From Chryseobacterium cheonjiense (lineage in GTDB: Bacteria > Bacteroidota > Bacteroidia > Flavobacteriales > Weeksellaceae), in assembly GCF_012927265.1 (NCBI RefSeq), contig NZ_JABBGF010000001.1:2230502-2294501 (forward strand): a DNA stretch of 64,000 nucleotides, given 5' to 3'. Made by a program: the position numbers and the translations under genes. The number at the start of each line of letters is the position of its first letter. Position 1 is the stretch's first letter. This document shows, piece by piece, positions 26,708-35,102 of the stretch. Below the pieces are notes generated by a model that was not told where the DNA came from, searched no databases, and saw only the letters and a list, made by a program, of their open reading frames with translations.

Positions 26708-26926
26708 CTAATGATATTCGTACAGAATTTTCCCTTTATACGTAGCCAAAGTAATATCAGAACCTTTAAATATGATCACTAGCTCAGGATGGTTGTAATG
26801 AGCTTTGCATCAACCTCTTTTCCAAGAATAACATCATTAATTAAATATCCGCCAATTATTTCCTCTGTTCATCAGCAAAATTCCAAAATGTTTTGTTAAG
26901 TTTATTTGTATGATTCCTATTGCCAT
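26708..26926 (-). pseudogene. immunity N-terminus fused to a toxin-tip remnant
   Basis: Starts MAIGIIQINLTKHFGI like the intact immunity gene just to its right, then breaks. A second frame reads HYNHPELVIIFKGSDITLAT to a stop at 26708. This matches YNHQEPVILFKGFDASLAAY near the end of the orphan toxin tip at 30270-31067. The fragment is thus the last part of a toxin tip standing directly before its (also broken) immunity gene. Confidence 0.6.
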
Positions 26927-26934
26927 ATTATTAT

Positions 26935-27375
26935 TTAAATTATTCCTAGATCTCCATTTTCATCAAGAATAAAAAATGTAACTATATTTTTCTCAAAACA
27001 AACCATACATGGCACATTTGAATCATAATAATCTTCTTTTCCTTCTGGATGTGTGAACTTTTTATCTTCGTATTTAAAATTCCCAAACATAGTTGAAGAA
27101 TAATTTAATGTAGATGGTAACATTTCATTTTGTCGCAGCTTAACAAAAGTATTTTGAGAAATAATATTATACGGAGTCCTATATATTGCCGAATAATAAA
27201 AATCTTCTTCTGCATAATACACAAGTTCATCATCTACAAGCTCTGCTATTAATGCATTAATTGTTTCCAGAGAATGATCTCCTAAGAAATATTTATCAAT
27301 TAATTTTTGTATTTCATCATAATAAAGTTCTGATTTTGGGTTATATAAATCCATTTGTATGATTCCTATTGCCAT
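26935..27375 (-). CDS. immunity protein of the 145-155-aa family
   Basis: A 146-residue cytoplasmic protein, intact. It opens MAIGIIQMDLYNPKSELYYD and shares with the gene at 31384-31818 the blocks LYNPKSE/LNNPKSE, DELVYYAEEDFYYSA, YNIISQNTFVKL and VPCMVCFEKNIVTFFILDE. At least six copies or fragments of this family are in the array, always after a toxin-tip sequence. It presumably binds and blocks the tip typified by 30270-31067. The family is named only by its repeats here; no database family is claimed. Confidence 0.72.
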   Translation of the reverse strand: MAIGIIQMDLYNPKSELYYDEIQKLIDKYFLGDHSLETINALIAELVDDELVYYAEEDFYYSAIYRTPYNIISQNTFVKLRQNEMLPSTLNYSSTMFGNFKYEDKKFTHPEGKEDYYDSNVPCMVCFEKNIVTFFILDENGDLGII

Positions 27376-27389
27376 GTTATTATCTAATA

Positions 27390-27590
27390 TTAATCCAAAT
27401 ATACTTTAATATATTTCGAACCAAGTTCCAAATTATTTTTATTAATAGTAATCATTGTTTCAGTAGCGTTAAAATTATTTATATGATTCTTATGCAAGTC
27501 ATGTTTCATTTCTCCGGTTACTGGTTTTTTCTCTTTTTTGACTTTGCATTTCTTTTTCCTTACTATCAACCCAATTATTCTTAGTAAGTA
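27390..27590 (-). pseudogene. toxin-tip C-terminal remnant
   Basis: An open frame without its own start, between the AlkB-like gene and the 146-residue immunity gene. It reads KKPVTGEMKHDLHKNHINNF and ends LGSKYIKVYLD with a stop at 27390, 15 bp before the immunity start. Position (tip then immunity) and size suggest the end of a toxin domain. The family is unknown. Confidence 0.4.
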
Positions 27591-28160
27591 TTAATTTTTT
27601 ATTTTTATTTTTCTAAACGTTATAGACAATCGTCGTTCTCGAGGAATTATAGTGTCTAACCATTTGTCATTTTTTACAGCTTTTATACCATGTTTCCAAT
27701 TATACCTTGCCTCTCCCTTTAATAATAAAATACTTCGAGGATTTAACAGTAATTCATATTTTTCTTGGTCTTTTGAGAATTGCATAATACATTGAGATAA
27801 TAAACTTATGGAAATTATTATATCTTCAAAACACGGTATACAATCTATATGGCTCGATATCCCTTGACCGGGTTGATATTCATTAATAATAACCTGATCA
27901 AAAGAATTTTCAAGATTAAAATCTGTTTTAATCTTTTGCTCCAATAAAACAAGCCAATCAGGTAATTTGCCGATTTTTAGATTTTGATCAATATTTTTTT
28001 TCTTATAATCATAAATATATCCATAATGCTGAACTCTTCGTTTTAAATTCGTATCCCATTTCGCATGATCTATTTCTGATAAAATTAATTTCCCTTCTTC
28101 TATACTTAAGAAGTCATCCTGATAAACAAGACCATTTATCATATTATTCTTCAACTTCAA
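27591..28160 (-). CDS. AlkB-family 2-oxoglutarate/Fe(II) dioxygenase in an immunity position
   Basis: A 189-residue AlkB-like oxygenase. It has INEYQPGQGISSHIDC with the iron ligands His-x-Asp, LLLLKGEARYNWKHGI with the third ligand His, and RRLSITFRKI with the 2-oxoglutarate-binding Arg. The family removes alkyl groups from DNA or RNA bases by oxidative demethylation. It overlaps the upstream SUKH-like gene by 17 bp from this start; a second ATG at 28142 would leave a 1-bp gap, and either fits the operon. It sits among immunity genes and after a methyltransferase-like tip fragment, so it may act as an immunity enzyme reversing base methylation. That is inference; housekeeping repair is the alternative. 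Confidence 0.85.
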   Translation of the reverse strand: MKLKNNMINGLVYQDDFLSIEEGKLILSEIDHAKWDTNLKRRVQHYGYIYDYKKKNIDQNLKIGKLPDWLVLLEQKIKTDFNLENSFDQVIINEYQPGQGISSHIDCIPCFEDIIISISLLSQCIMQFSKDQEKYELLLNPRSILLLKGEARYNWKHGIKAVKNDKWLDTIIPRERRLSITFRKIKIKN

Positions 28161-28602
28161 TGGTTAAAATATATCTTAAAAAGTTTGTGAAATTTTTGTA
28201 AACAGGCTTATATCCGGCTTCTAATTCATTAGATGACCATATTGAATTTTCATCTTTCTTTGTCGCGTGATACCCATAAAAAATCGTTTCATCAATATTA
28301 TCAAACCTAAGATCCGCTAATAGATATATATCTGCATCATTAAGTAACGGAGATGTAAGAAGACTGGGATTTAGCCAATCATCGAAACCAAAAATCCCTA
28401 TATTAAAACTATTTCCATAAATGTTACATCCTCCATATTCGCTTAAAAAGTAGAAATATGCATTATCTTGTATAAACGGGGTTTCTTTAATGATACCAAC
28501 TGTTTCTTCTTCCCAAAAATTTTCTATCTTTTTATCATTTCCAGTTTCAACTTTATATTTTGCACCTATATCCTGCATAAGCTTATCTACTTCAATAATC
28601 AT
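28144..28602 (-). CDS. putative SUKH/SMI1-like immunity protein (152 aa)
   Basis: Acidic cytoplasmic protein. The order of features FYFLSEYGGCNIYGNSFNIG, IFGFDDWL, DADIYLLADLRFDNIDETIF resembles the SMI1/KNR4 (SUKH) superfamily, in which a YGG-type turn and late acidic strands are common and which neutralises many nuclease toxins. It lies between a toxin-tip fragment and the AlkB-like gene, coupled to the latter. Superfamily placement is tentative. Confidence 0.6.
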   Translation of the reverse strand: MIIEVDKLMQDIGAKYKVETGNDKKIENFWEEETVGIIKETPFIQDNAYFYFLSEYGGCNIYGNSFNIGIFGFDDWLNPSLLTSPLLNDADIYLLADLRFDNIDETIFYGYHATKKDENSIWSSNELEAGYKPVYKNFTNFLRYILTIEVEE

Positions 28603-28634
28603 AAAATATTCTATTTATTTTTTAAAAATTAAAG

Positions 28635-28907
28635 TTACACCTTTTCCATCTCCCATTGAGCCTGCAGATCTTTTTGTGTCATTTTATGCTCATATCCTTG
28701 AAAATTTTTACTATCAAACATTTTTTTACATTCTAAAGTAAAACCAACAGCTTGTTCTTGAGGTTTCCATCTCTTCACATAATCTTCCGTTGAAAGACTT
28801 AAAATAACTTTTCCCTCTTTATTTACTAGTCTGTTTGCTTCATTGAAAAAATCTTTAAGCAACTTTTTATTATTTATCATATTACCTCTTTTCTCTTCTA
28901 AATCCAT
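28635..28907 (-). pseudogene. methyltransferase-like toxin-tip fragment (DUF2431-like C-terminus)
   Basis: A 90-residue open frame. From MINNKKLLKDFFNEANRL onward it resembles the end of a Rossmann methyltransferase: FFNEANRLVNKEGKVILSLS (strand after a glycine turn), EDYVKRW, GFTLECKKMF, then FQGYEHKMTQKDLQ. That is the pattern of DUF2431/BMT5-type rRNA methyltransferases, where a GY-x-H-x-R/M-T motif ends the domain. The SAM-binding N-terminal half is missing. The first nine residues belong to a decayed immunity gene fused in frame. Tip identity is tentative. Confidence 0.5.
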
Positions 28908-29086
28908 GTAATCAAAATCTTCTTCCAGTTGTAATGCTAACTCTGTTTTAGCTATTAATTTAATAAACGAATTAACTACATTAGGATCATTATTTCCCTT
29001 TAAAATTCATCGATTATTTGTTTTTGTTGATCAAAAAAATTCCAAAAAAGATTTTTCAAATCTTTTTTCAATTTACTAATTGTCAT
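28893..29086 (-). pseudogene. decayed immunity N-terminus of the 145-155-aa family
   Basis: Starts MTISKLKKDLKNLFWNFFDQ, hits a stop, and continues in another frame as KGNNDPNVVNSFIKLIAKTE then LALQLEEDFDYMDLEEK. Compare the intact relative at 29783-30247: EIIARTEVTLSVDEEFSYYA. It runs straight into the methyltransferase-like fragment, marking a recombination junction. Confidence 0.55.
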
Positions 29087-29112
29087 ATTTATCATTGTTT
29101 TTAAATATCAAC

Positions 29113-29730
29113 TCAAAGATATTCCGCTTTTTCATTAGCCTCAAGTTTTGCATCATTTTTGCCATCTTTATTATCATTTGTAAGCTTTATGCGATCATTC
29201 TCTAATTTGTTAAATTTATTATTTAAAGGCAATACTTTGTTCTGGTGGTGTGCTATCCCGGCATTTACACTTTCCTCTTCACTCTTTGTTTCAGCAGCTT
29301 TTTTAGCATTGCTTAAGTGGGCTTAAAACATGGTCATCTTTACTTTGCATATAGAGCTTAGCGTTCTTGCCTTCACCTTTAAAGTGAAGTGTGTGTTTAG
29401 CATTTCCTACATTTTCAAAAGTGATTTTATCATTCCACCATTCAACACCTTTACTAATTTTTCCGTGCTCTTTTGCTTTCTTATCTTTCTTGTCAGCAAC
29501 CAAAATTTTGCTTAACAGTTTCCCTGCCTTACCTTTCACAAAATTCCACAACTTCACAATCGCATTCTCAATACTTTGGCGTATTTTTCGGATAACACCC
29601 AAAACCTTATCAGCCAATCCGCCAATTCCCAGTAATGAGTTTAAAAAGCCAATTAATATAGGAACTGCTTTACCCAATGCATTTTCTATGGATTCACAAC
29701 GGCACTTACATTTCCGCTGGCAATGGCTTT
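29113..29730 (-). pseudogene. orphan toxin-tip cassette 3: pre-toxin repeat R3 plus truncated tip
   Basis: Begins with the repeat region GKAVPILIGFLNSLLGIGG, matching the 1,332-residue effector from about its residue 887. It continues through FVKGKAGKLL into a tip-proximal beta module (HTLHFKGEGKNAKLYMQSKD). A frameshift near 29307-29320 then moves the rest to another frame (SNAKKAAETKSEEESVNAGI and a charged helical stretch) ending at 29113. No catalytic domain remains. There is no start context for independent expression, so it is a silent or dead cassette. Confidence 0.7.
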
Positions 29731-29741
29731 GATTTGAATAT

Positions 29742-29779
29742 AAAAAAGCGAAATTTCTGGTTGGAAATTTCGCTTTTTT
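29742..29779. terminator. GCGAAATTTC-family hairpin terminator (copy 2)
   Basis: Stem AAAAAAGCGAAATTTC / GAAATTTCGCTTTTTT, 16 bp, with a 6-nt loop. It lies 4 bp past the stop of the 154-residue immunity gene and 12 bp before repeat R3. Confidence 0.9.
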
Positions 29780-29782
29780 ATA

Positions 29783-30247
29783 TTAATCTTCTATCTCAAA
29801 ATTATGCCCATCGTCAGGATTCCATTCAAAAATATAATAAGTTATCATAGTACCATACGAAAACTCTATTAAACAAGGAAGAAAAAATTCTACTTCGCGT
29901 ATATTTTTTCCTGTGGCAATATCTATACATTTACCCTCCTCATACCAAAAGTTGGAGTAGTAGTTTGGTGATACTTCTTTAAAAGGGTCTATTACTTTAT
30001 GTTTGATGAATTCTTTCAACTGCTCTTCTGATACTGGATTATATTCGCATTCTTCATATAAAGCATAGTATGAAAATTCTTCATCCACAGATAGTGTTAC
30101 TTCAGTTCGTGCTATTATTTCTATTACTTGTCTGACAGTTTCTATTTCTTTATTTCCATTTAAATACTGATGAATTACTGCTAGCTCATCATTATTTAAA
30201 TGATAATATAAATCATTTAATTGAATTTCTATTTTTCCTATGATCAT
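29783..30247 (-). CDS. immunity protein of the 145-155-aa family (154 aa)
   Basis: Intact acidic protein: MIIGKIEIQLNDLYYHLNND at the start, ARTEVTLSVDEEFSYYALYE in the middle, and FSYGTMITYYIFEWNPDDGH near the end. It is 22 bp downstream of the orphan tip at 30270-31067, the best-preserved tip of its kind, and is therefore its likely inhibitor. Followed immediately by a strong hairpin that closes the cassette. The family is defined here by six related copies; its structure is unknown. Confidence 0.75.
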   Translation of the reverse strand: MIIGKIEIQLNDLYYHLNNDELAVIHQYLNGNKEIETVRQVIEIIARTEVTLSVDEEFSYYALYEECEYNPVSEEQLKEFIKHKVIDPFKEVSPNYYSNFWYEEGKCIDIATGKNIREVEFFLPCLIEFSYGTMITYYIFEWNPDDGHNFEIED

Positions 30248-30269
30248 ATTTTTATGATTTTTTTAAAAT

Positions 30270-31067
30270 TTATAATACTCCTGGTAATTTTCCGTTAAAT
30301 TCGCCTTGGGCTAATCCTATAATAATACTTCTGGTAGAAGTCCCTTCTTGTGGTATGATGCTATATGCTGCAAGTGAAGCATCAAAACCCTTAAAAAGAA
30401 TTACTGGTTCCTGATGATTGTACAGCGATTGTTCACCTAAATCTTCTCCTAGTATATAGCGAGTTCTATTAAAATACAATATTACTTTATTTGCAACATC
30501 TACAATTTCACTATTTACGGTATTTATAACACTATCTCTTCTGTTATCTACATTTTCTCCTATTGTTTCTTGCATTGAATGTAATTTGATTTTAAGATTA
30601 GGGTATTCATTATTATTTAATAAGGCAGCAATACCATTCGTTATAAGTATGAGAGAGTCGTTTTCTTTGTCTTCTACCTTATCATCTAATTGTTCTGCTT
30701 TTTTAACTTCATCATTGGATGCGTTTTGCTTTTTAGCCTTATCCAATGCTTTATCTGTTTCTCTTGCATCCTGACTAGTTTCTAGATATTGGCTTTTAGC
30801 TTCAGACAATAATGCTTTTGCTCTTGCTTGTTCTTCTTTCGGCAATGCATGCATTTCACTTTCCCATTTTTTCAACCTGTCACTTACACTCATTGTTGTA
30901 CTCGCCACCATTACCTCAACACTATTTCCTTTTGTAGTTATCCAAAGCTTATGTTGTTCCCCATCAGCAGAAAAGTTTATTACTGTTCCTACTTCACTAT
31001 CTTCAAGCTTTTCATTATTTTTAGCCTTTTTCACACTTTTCGTCATCTTTCTTTTTTTTGCTAACAC
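30270..31067 (-). pseudogene. orphan toxin tip of cassette 2 (265 codons), out of frame with its pre-toxin repeat
   Basis: Contains a tip-proximal beta module (FSADGEQHKLWITTKGNSVE, MVASTTMSVSDRLKKWESEM), a charged coiled-coil linker, and a C-terminal domain ending NRTRYILGEDLG, NHQEPVILFKGFDASLAAYS, GEFNGKLPGVL. The same C-terminus recurs as fragments at 31850-32110 and 26708-26860. The preceding repeat R2 is in a different frame. Removing or adding one base in an A8 run near 31043-31056 would join them (GVSKKK then KMTKSVKKAKNN). Start near 31067 is nominal. Toxic activity is not recognisable. Confidence 0.65.
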
Positions 31068-31294
31068 CTAACCTATTCAACAGTTTTCCAGCCTTTCCTT
31101 TCACAAAAGTCCAAAACTTGACGATTGCATTCTCAATACGCTGTCTGATTTTTCGGATAACACCCAAAACCTTATCCGCCAAGCCGCCAATTCCTAATAA
31201 AGAGGCTAAAAAGCCAATTAATACAGGAACCGCTTTACCCAATGCATTTTCTATGGACTTGGCGACGGCACTTACGTGTCCGCTGGCAACGGCC
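31021..31294 (-). repeat. pre-toxin repeat R2
   Basis: About 220 bp homologous to the 1,332-residue effector gene at 36236-36437. It starts inside ASGxVSAVAKS codons and runs GKAVPVLIGFLASLLGIGGL to FVKGKAGKLLNRLGV, then a stop at 31021 in this frame. The upper edge is abrupt (GGCAACGGCCTAATTTTT), followed only by the cassette hairpin. It is a recombination-type homology block rather than an expressed gene. Confidence 0.8.
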
Positions 31295-31308
31295 TAATTT
31301 TTAAATAC

Positions 31309-31343
31309 AAAAGCGAAATTTCCGTTTGGAAATTTCGCTTTTT
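31309..31343. terminator. GCGAAATTTC-family hairpin terminator (copy 3)
   Basis: AAAAGCGAAATTTCC / GGAAATTTCGCTTTT with a GTTT loop, located between the 144-residue immunity gene and repeat R2. Confidence 0.9.
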
Positions 31344-31383
31344 ATTTTGAGTTATTAATTGTTCAATAATATTGTTGATATGA

Positions 31384-31818
31384 TTATTGAGGCAGAATGA
31401 AAGATGTTTCATCCAAAATATAAAAAATTAAATTATTCTTATCTAAATGAACTAAACATGGAATATTTTTTTTTAGATAATTTTCTCCTAGTTCAGAATT
31501 AACAAATATATCATTTTCATAATCAAAATTTACATACATATTCTCTGAATATTGAAGAAATTGTGGTAACAATGCATTGTTTTGTAGTTTTACAAAAGTG
31601 TTTTGAGATATGATATTATAACTTGTTTTACACAAACTAAAATACATAAACTCTTCTTCCACGTATAATATTAATTCATCATATACGACTTTATTTATTA
31701 ATTCATTGACTAAATTAATATCTTGAATACCCGACAAATAGTTATTTATTATTTCTTCGTTCTGAGTAATAAAATATTCTGATTTTGGATTGTTTAAATC
31801 TATGATTATTTTTCCCAT
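31384..31818 (-). CDS. immunity protein of the 145-155-aa family (144 aa)
   Basis: Intact member opening MGKIIIDLNNPKSEYFITQN with YNIISQNTFVKLQNNALLPQ and VHLDKNNLIFYILDETSFIL. Closest relative is 26935-27375. It follows, after 32 bp, the fragment of a toxin tip (31850-32110) of the same kind as 30270-31067, so tip and immunity families travel together. AT content is very high even for this window. Confidence 0.72.
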   Translation of the reverse strand: MGKIIIDLNNPKSEYFITQNEEIINNYLSGIQDINLVNELINKVVYDELILYVEEEFMYFSLCKTSYNIISQNTFVKLQNNALLPQFLQYSENMYVNFDYENDIFVNSELGENYLKKNIPCLVHLDKNNLIFYILDETSFILPQ

Positions 31819-31849
31819 AATATTATTTTTAAGATATCAAATATACTAT

Positions 31850-32110
31850 TTATAAAACGCCCTCCAGCTTCCCGTTAAGTTTCCCGTTACCTAATGCAAT
31901 TACAATGTCCCTCGTGGTAGTGTTTTCAATAGGAGTAATTTGATATGCTACCACCGTTTCATCCATTGCATTGAATATTATAACTTTTTCCTTTCCATCA
32001 TATTTTGTTTGGCTAGGAACATCTTCACCTAAATGTAGCTAGTTTGTGCATAATTAATATGAACCCTATTATATTTTGCCATCTCATTCATTTTAACACT
32101 TCGTTATAGA
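31850..32110 (-). pseudogene. C-terminal fragment of a second copy of the 30270-31067-type toxin tip
   Basis: Frame pieces NRVHINYAQTSYI, then after a stop GEDVPSQTKYDGKEKVIIFN, AMDETVVAYQITPIENTTTR and a final GKLNGKLEGVL with stop at 31850. The alignment to NRTRYILGEDLG...VILFKG...AAYSIIPQEGTSTRS...GKLPGVL is clear. Only the last 85 residues remain, with one in-frame stop. It precedes its immunity gene by 32 bp. Confidence 0.7.
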
Positions 32111-32134
32111 ACTTCACTTTTATCTTTGTAGTAA

Positions 32135-32923
32135 TTACAACAAATAAGGTCTTGCCCTTTCCTTTATCTGCTCAAGCCGATCTTGATGATAACTAAAATC
32201 TTTTTCAGGAAAAAGTATTGGTAAATTTTTTGTTATTATTTCCAATTCATCTATTAAATACTTCAATCTTGGGCTGTCTAAGTCTTTGTCTTCAATTGGA
32301 TTGTTGATTAATATGCCAGACCTTAATAACATTTCTTGATTTTGTTTGATAAGTTCATCTATATCCACATAAAAATACTGCCAGTAACTAACCGCACAAC
32401 TATCTATCAAAGCTTGAATATAGTCTTCTAACGATATATTCATTTTAATACGTATACCTTCATCAAAAAAATAAATATCCAACGGCCACTTAGCATACTC
32501 TCTATAGAAACAACCCCTTCCTCGCTGGGACATATGCTTACGCATTTCACTGTCATTAAATGAATATAAATTTTCCACTAATTTTTGTGCATGATTGAGT
32601 GGATTTTCCTTTAGCCATTCATCTTGAATTCCACAGAGAGAATTATATATCAGAAAAGATGTTCCTCCATTGATGTTTTCTTTTACTTTAGGAATAAATT
32701 TATTATTCCATTTTATTGCAAGAGAAGTTAAACCTAATATTCTTATATCATCGTCATTAAATTCAATACCAGCTTCATCAGAAATTTTTTTTTGATACTT
32801 TTGAAGAAATCTATCTGTTAAATTAAATTCTTGAGGAAAAAGAGATTCTTTATGTAATTCTATTAAATCATTTGAGCTTAATTCATTAAAAAGGGTTACC
32901 AGTTTTTTAAATAAATTTTCCAT
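32135..32923 (-). CDS. immunity protein paralogous to the nuclease-effector immunity (262 aa)
   Basis: Acidic cytoplasmic protein. It shares size and late-domain pattern with the 246-residue immunity gene of the 1,332-residue nuclease effector: SLEDYIQALIDSCAVSYWQY against NFEQYLELAYKAKCFNYWNL, and NLPILFPEKDFSY against FFPIIFPQIDPDL. It stands downstream of a fragment of the same nuclease family (33331-33630). That is consistent evolution of toxin-immunity pairs. No database family is asserted. Confidence 0.72.
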   Translation of the reverse strand: MENLFKKLVTLFNELSSNDLIELHKESLFPQEFNLTDRFLQKYQKKISDEAGIEFNDDDIRILGLTSLAIKWNNKFIPKVKENINGGTSFLIYNSLCGIQDEWLKENPLNHAQKLVENLYSFNDSEMRKHMSQRGRGCFYREYAKWPLDIYFFDEGIRIKMNISLEDYIQALIDSCAVSYWQYFYVDIDELIKQNQEMLLRSGILINNPIEDKDLDSPRLKYLIDELEIITKNLPILFPEKDFSYHQDRLEQIKERARPYLL

Positions 32924-33006
32924 ATTTTAAAACTTAATTTTTTTACTTTTTGCCAAAATATTAATATTTTTATCTAAATCATATCTTCTACTAATGTTTT
33001 TTGCTA

Positions 33007-33330
33007 TCAAATAATTTCTATTTTATTTTCAAGATCTTCTATCCCTTTTATTTCACCAATATTTTTAGCATTTCTTATGTCATCAATAAATACATCATCT
33101 AATTCAGGTTCCATCAGTTTGATAGTTGGTCCGCCAATATCATTGATGTACAACGCCGGGTTTTCTCCTAACATAGGAATTTTTCCTTGACCGAAGGAAC
33201 ATTTTCTGGAGTAGAATACTTTTCTAATTTTCCGTTTCATACTTTAAGTATGCCATTGAAACTATCCATTTTTTTCGGAAAATGCTGCATATCTTCATGC
33301 CCTCCGCTCCACCATTCAGTTACTTTTGTT
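33007..33330 (-). pseudogene. remnant of another toxin-tip C-terminus
   Basis: Two overlapping-frame fragments. 33241-33330 reads KVTEWWSGGHEDMQHFPKKM to a stop. 33007-33240 reads FYSRKCSFGQGKIPMLGENP then IKLMEPELDDVFIDDIRNAK to a stop at 33007. The join needs a frameshift. It lies between the nuclease fragment and the 262-residue immunity gene, so it is the end of a different tip inserted there or the original end of this cassette. No family is recognised. Confidence 0.45.
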
Positions 33331-33630
33331 TCATAACTTTAAAATAGCACTTTTATCTTTAATGGCATTTTTAGCTTTGCTTTCTATTTCAGTTTCCATT
33401 CTTGTATTCACACCCGTACGAATGGGAACCAAGTTCCAATTTTCACCTGGACCATGTAATTCTTCACTTAATAAATGCCCACGGACCCAATCTTTGTTCG
33501 TTGAATGCAAACGCAACTGTTGAGCGTAATTCCAACCCGGTGGACTTGCATTTCCTGGATCAGAACCAACAAAATTTCCCTCTAACCAAGTTAACGGATG
33601 AGCAATTACATGTCCTTTTCCTTTTTTCAT
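33331..33630 (-). pseudogene. fragment of a beta-beta-alpha-metal nuclease toxin tip
   Basis: 99 codons with HVIAHPLTWLEGNFVGSDPG, NASPPGWN and the core DWVRGHLLSEELHGPGENWN followed by LVPIRTGVNTRME. It aligns with the active C-terminus of the 1,332-residue effector (KYWVRAHLLNHHLHGPGVEW, NLFPAHKDINKGME). The core histidines and the Asn are kept, but the protein lacks its N-terminal delivery regions and ends early (KDKSAILKL). Confidence 0.7.
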
Positions 33631-33670
33631 AACTACAGTTGGAATTTCATCCCTATCATTATGATTAACC

Positions 33671-34069
33671 TTATTCGCTTAAACAAATCCACCATATTTT
33701 TGCGCGCTTTTCGTAGCTCTTTAACTTCTTATCCATAAGAATAGAGTTTTTCTCAGTAGCTTTTAAATTTTCCAGTTCATTTTCTAATGGTAATATTTCT
33801 TGATTATAATATTGTTGTGCTGTCAAAATATTAGCTTCTTCAGCCCTATCTTTAGATTCCCTAGAAACTATCTTACGCTCTTCAAGTTTTTCCAATATAG
33901 GTTTAGGATTTTTACTAGCAACATATAATTGGAAATCATTCCCTTTTTTCTTATAATACATTTCATGATTACCACCATCTTTAGATTTAAAATCATCGAT
34001 ATCATTACTCCAATACAGGTAACCATAAGCTTCTTTTTCCTTATCTTTATTTTTTCTCTCTCTTCCCAA
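33671..34069 (-). pseudogene. tip-proximal linker of cassette 1, frameshifted from repeat R1
   Basis: 132 codons in a frame different from R1. A beta module (DDFKSKDGGNHEMYYKKKGN, DFQLYVASKNPKPILEKLEE) is followed by a coiled-coil-like acidic/basic helix and a stop at 33671. The next part of the tip is the nuclease fragment at 33331-33630, also frameshifted. The apparent start is a TTG without supporting context, so this is a broken internal piece rather than a gene. Confidence 0.65.
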
Positions 34070-34087
34070 TTCCTTACTTTCCTAATA

Positions 34088-34296
34088 AATTGCCAGCCTT
34101 CCCTTTCACAAAAGTCCAGAACTTCACAATCGCATTCTCAATACGCTGTCTGATTTTTCGGATAACACCCAAAACCTTATCCGCCAATCCGCCAATTCCT
34201 AATAAAGAGGCTAAAAAGCCGATTAAAACCGGAACCGCTTTACTCAATGCATTTTCTATGGACTTGGCAACGGCACTTACATTTCCGCTGGCAATG
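34088..34296 (-). repeat. pre-toxin repeat R1
   Basis: About 205 bp nearly identical to the effector gene at 36236-36437 (SGNVSAVAKSIENAL, KAVPVLIGFLASLLGIGG region through FVKGKAGNLL). It ends in a frame stop (GGAAAGTAA) just before the linker fragment. It begins 6 bp after the cassette hairpin at 34303. It provides homology for swapping a new tip into the effector. Confidence 0.8.
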
Positions 34297-34302
34297 ATTT
34301 CA

Positions 34303-34346
34303 AATGTAGAAGCGAAACTTCTATTTAGAAATTTCGCTTCTACATT
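34303..34346. terminator. GCGAAATTTC-family hairpin terminator (copy 4, extended)
   Basis: 15-bp stem AATGTAGAAGCGAAA / TTTCGCTTCTACATT with a 14-nt loop. It lies 16 bp past the stop of the 246-residue immunity gene and marks the end of the active cassette. Confidence 0.85.
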
Positions 34347-34361
34347 TATTTTATTAAAACA

Positions 34362-35102
34362 TTAATATTCTATTCCAAATTCTTTTAAATCGGGATCTAT
34401 TTGCGGGAAAATTATCGGAAAAAAGCGCTTCATAAGTTCGTAACTTGGTGATTTTTCTTTTAAACAGTAAGTTAAATTCCAGTAATTAAAACATTTTGCT
34501 TTATAGGCTAATTCTAAATATTGTTCAAAATTAACTTTCATATCGTGCAATGCTTCCGGAAAGCCTCCGAAACCTGTATATAGATACACATTGTCTATTA
34601 ACTTCCCGTTTTCAACTTTCATACAGGCTACAGCATATTCATTAAAATCTATGGGACGTAAATCTCCCCCATTTAAACCTAAACTTATTGCTGCATCGTA
34701 CATACCAGTAGATTTTACATCCTCAATATCAATGATGTTTTGTATCTCAGAAATATTTAAATTACCACTCAACAATATTTTTACTGCTTCCCAACTGTAA
34801 CCGTTGTCTAAATATTCTTTTTTTATCCACGGATCTTCTTTAAATAGCGCTTCTCTTTCTTTACCATTTCTAAATCGCTCATCAACAATTATCCATGTTA
34901 GTGATAACATTGCAGCTTGACTATAAAAATCCATTAAGCTTTTAGGAAAAGTCAAACTCTTTTCTTTTAGCATTAATTCTAATCCTTCCTTAGAAATAAT
35001 ATGGCTAGGTTTACTTACTGCACCAGGACATAATAACGAGTCACTTCCTTCAATTTCCTTATAGTATAGCTTATCTATGAGTTCTTTGTTAATATCTATC
35101 AT
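34362..35102 (-). CDS. cognate immunity protein of the 1,332-aa nuclease effector (246 aa)
   Basis: Start overlaps the toxin stop by 4 bp (ATGA), the classic toxin-immunity coupling. It is an acidic, cytoplasmic protein. Recognisable stretches are HIISKEGLELMLKEKSLTFP, SWEAVKILLSGNLNISEIQN, SLGLNGGDLRPIDFNEYAVA and NYWNLTYCLKEKSPSYELMK. It is related to the 262-residue gene at 32135-32923. It is expected to bind the nuclease tip and prevent self-damage before loading. The family is not named with certainty. Confidence 0.85.
   Translation of the reverse strand: MIDINKELIDKLYYKEIEGSDSLLCPGAVSKPSHIISKEGLELMLKEKSLTFPKSLMDFYSQAAMLSLTWIIVDERFRNGKEREALFKEDPWIKKEYLDNGYSWEAVKILLSGNLNISEIQNIIDIEDVKSTGMYDAAISLGLNGGDLRPIDFNEYAVACMKVENGKLIDNVYLYTGFGGFPEALHDMKVNFEQYLELAYKAKCFNYWNLTYCLKEKSPSYELMKRFFPIIFPQIDPDLKEFGIEY

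Noticed and set aside
33671..34069. Independent gene starting at 34069
   Set aside because: Its start would be TTG without a leader, and it continues, after a frameshift, the reading of repeat R1; treated as part of a broken cassette.
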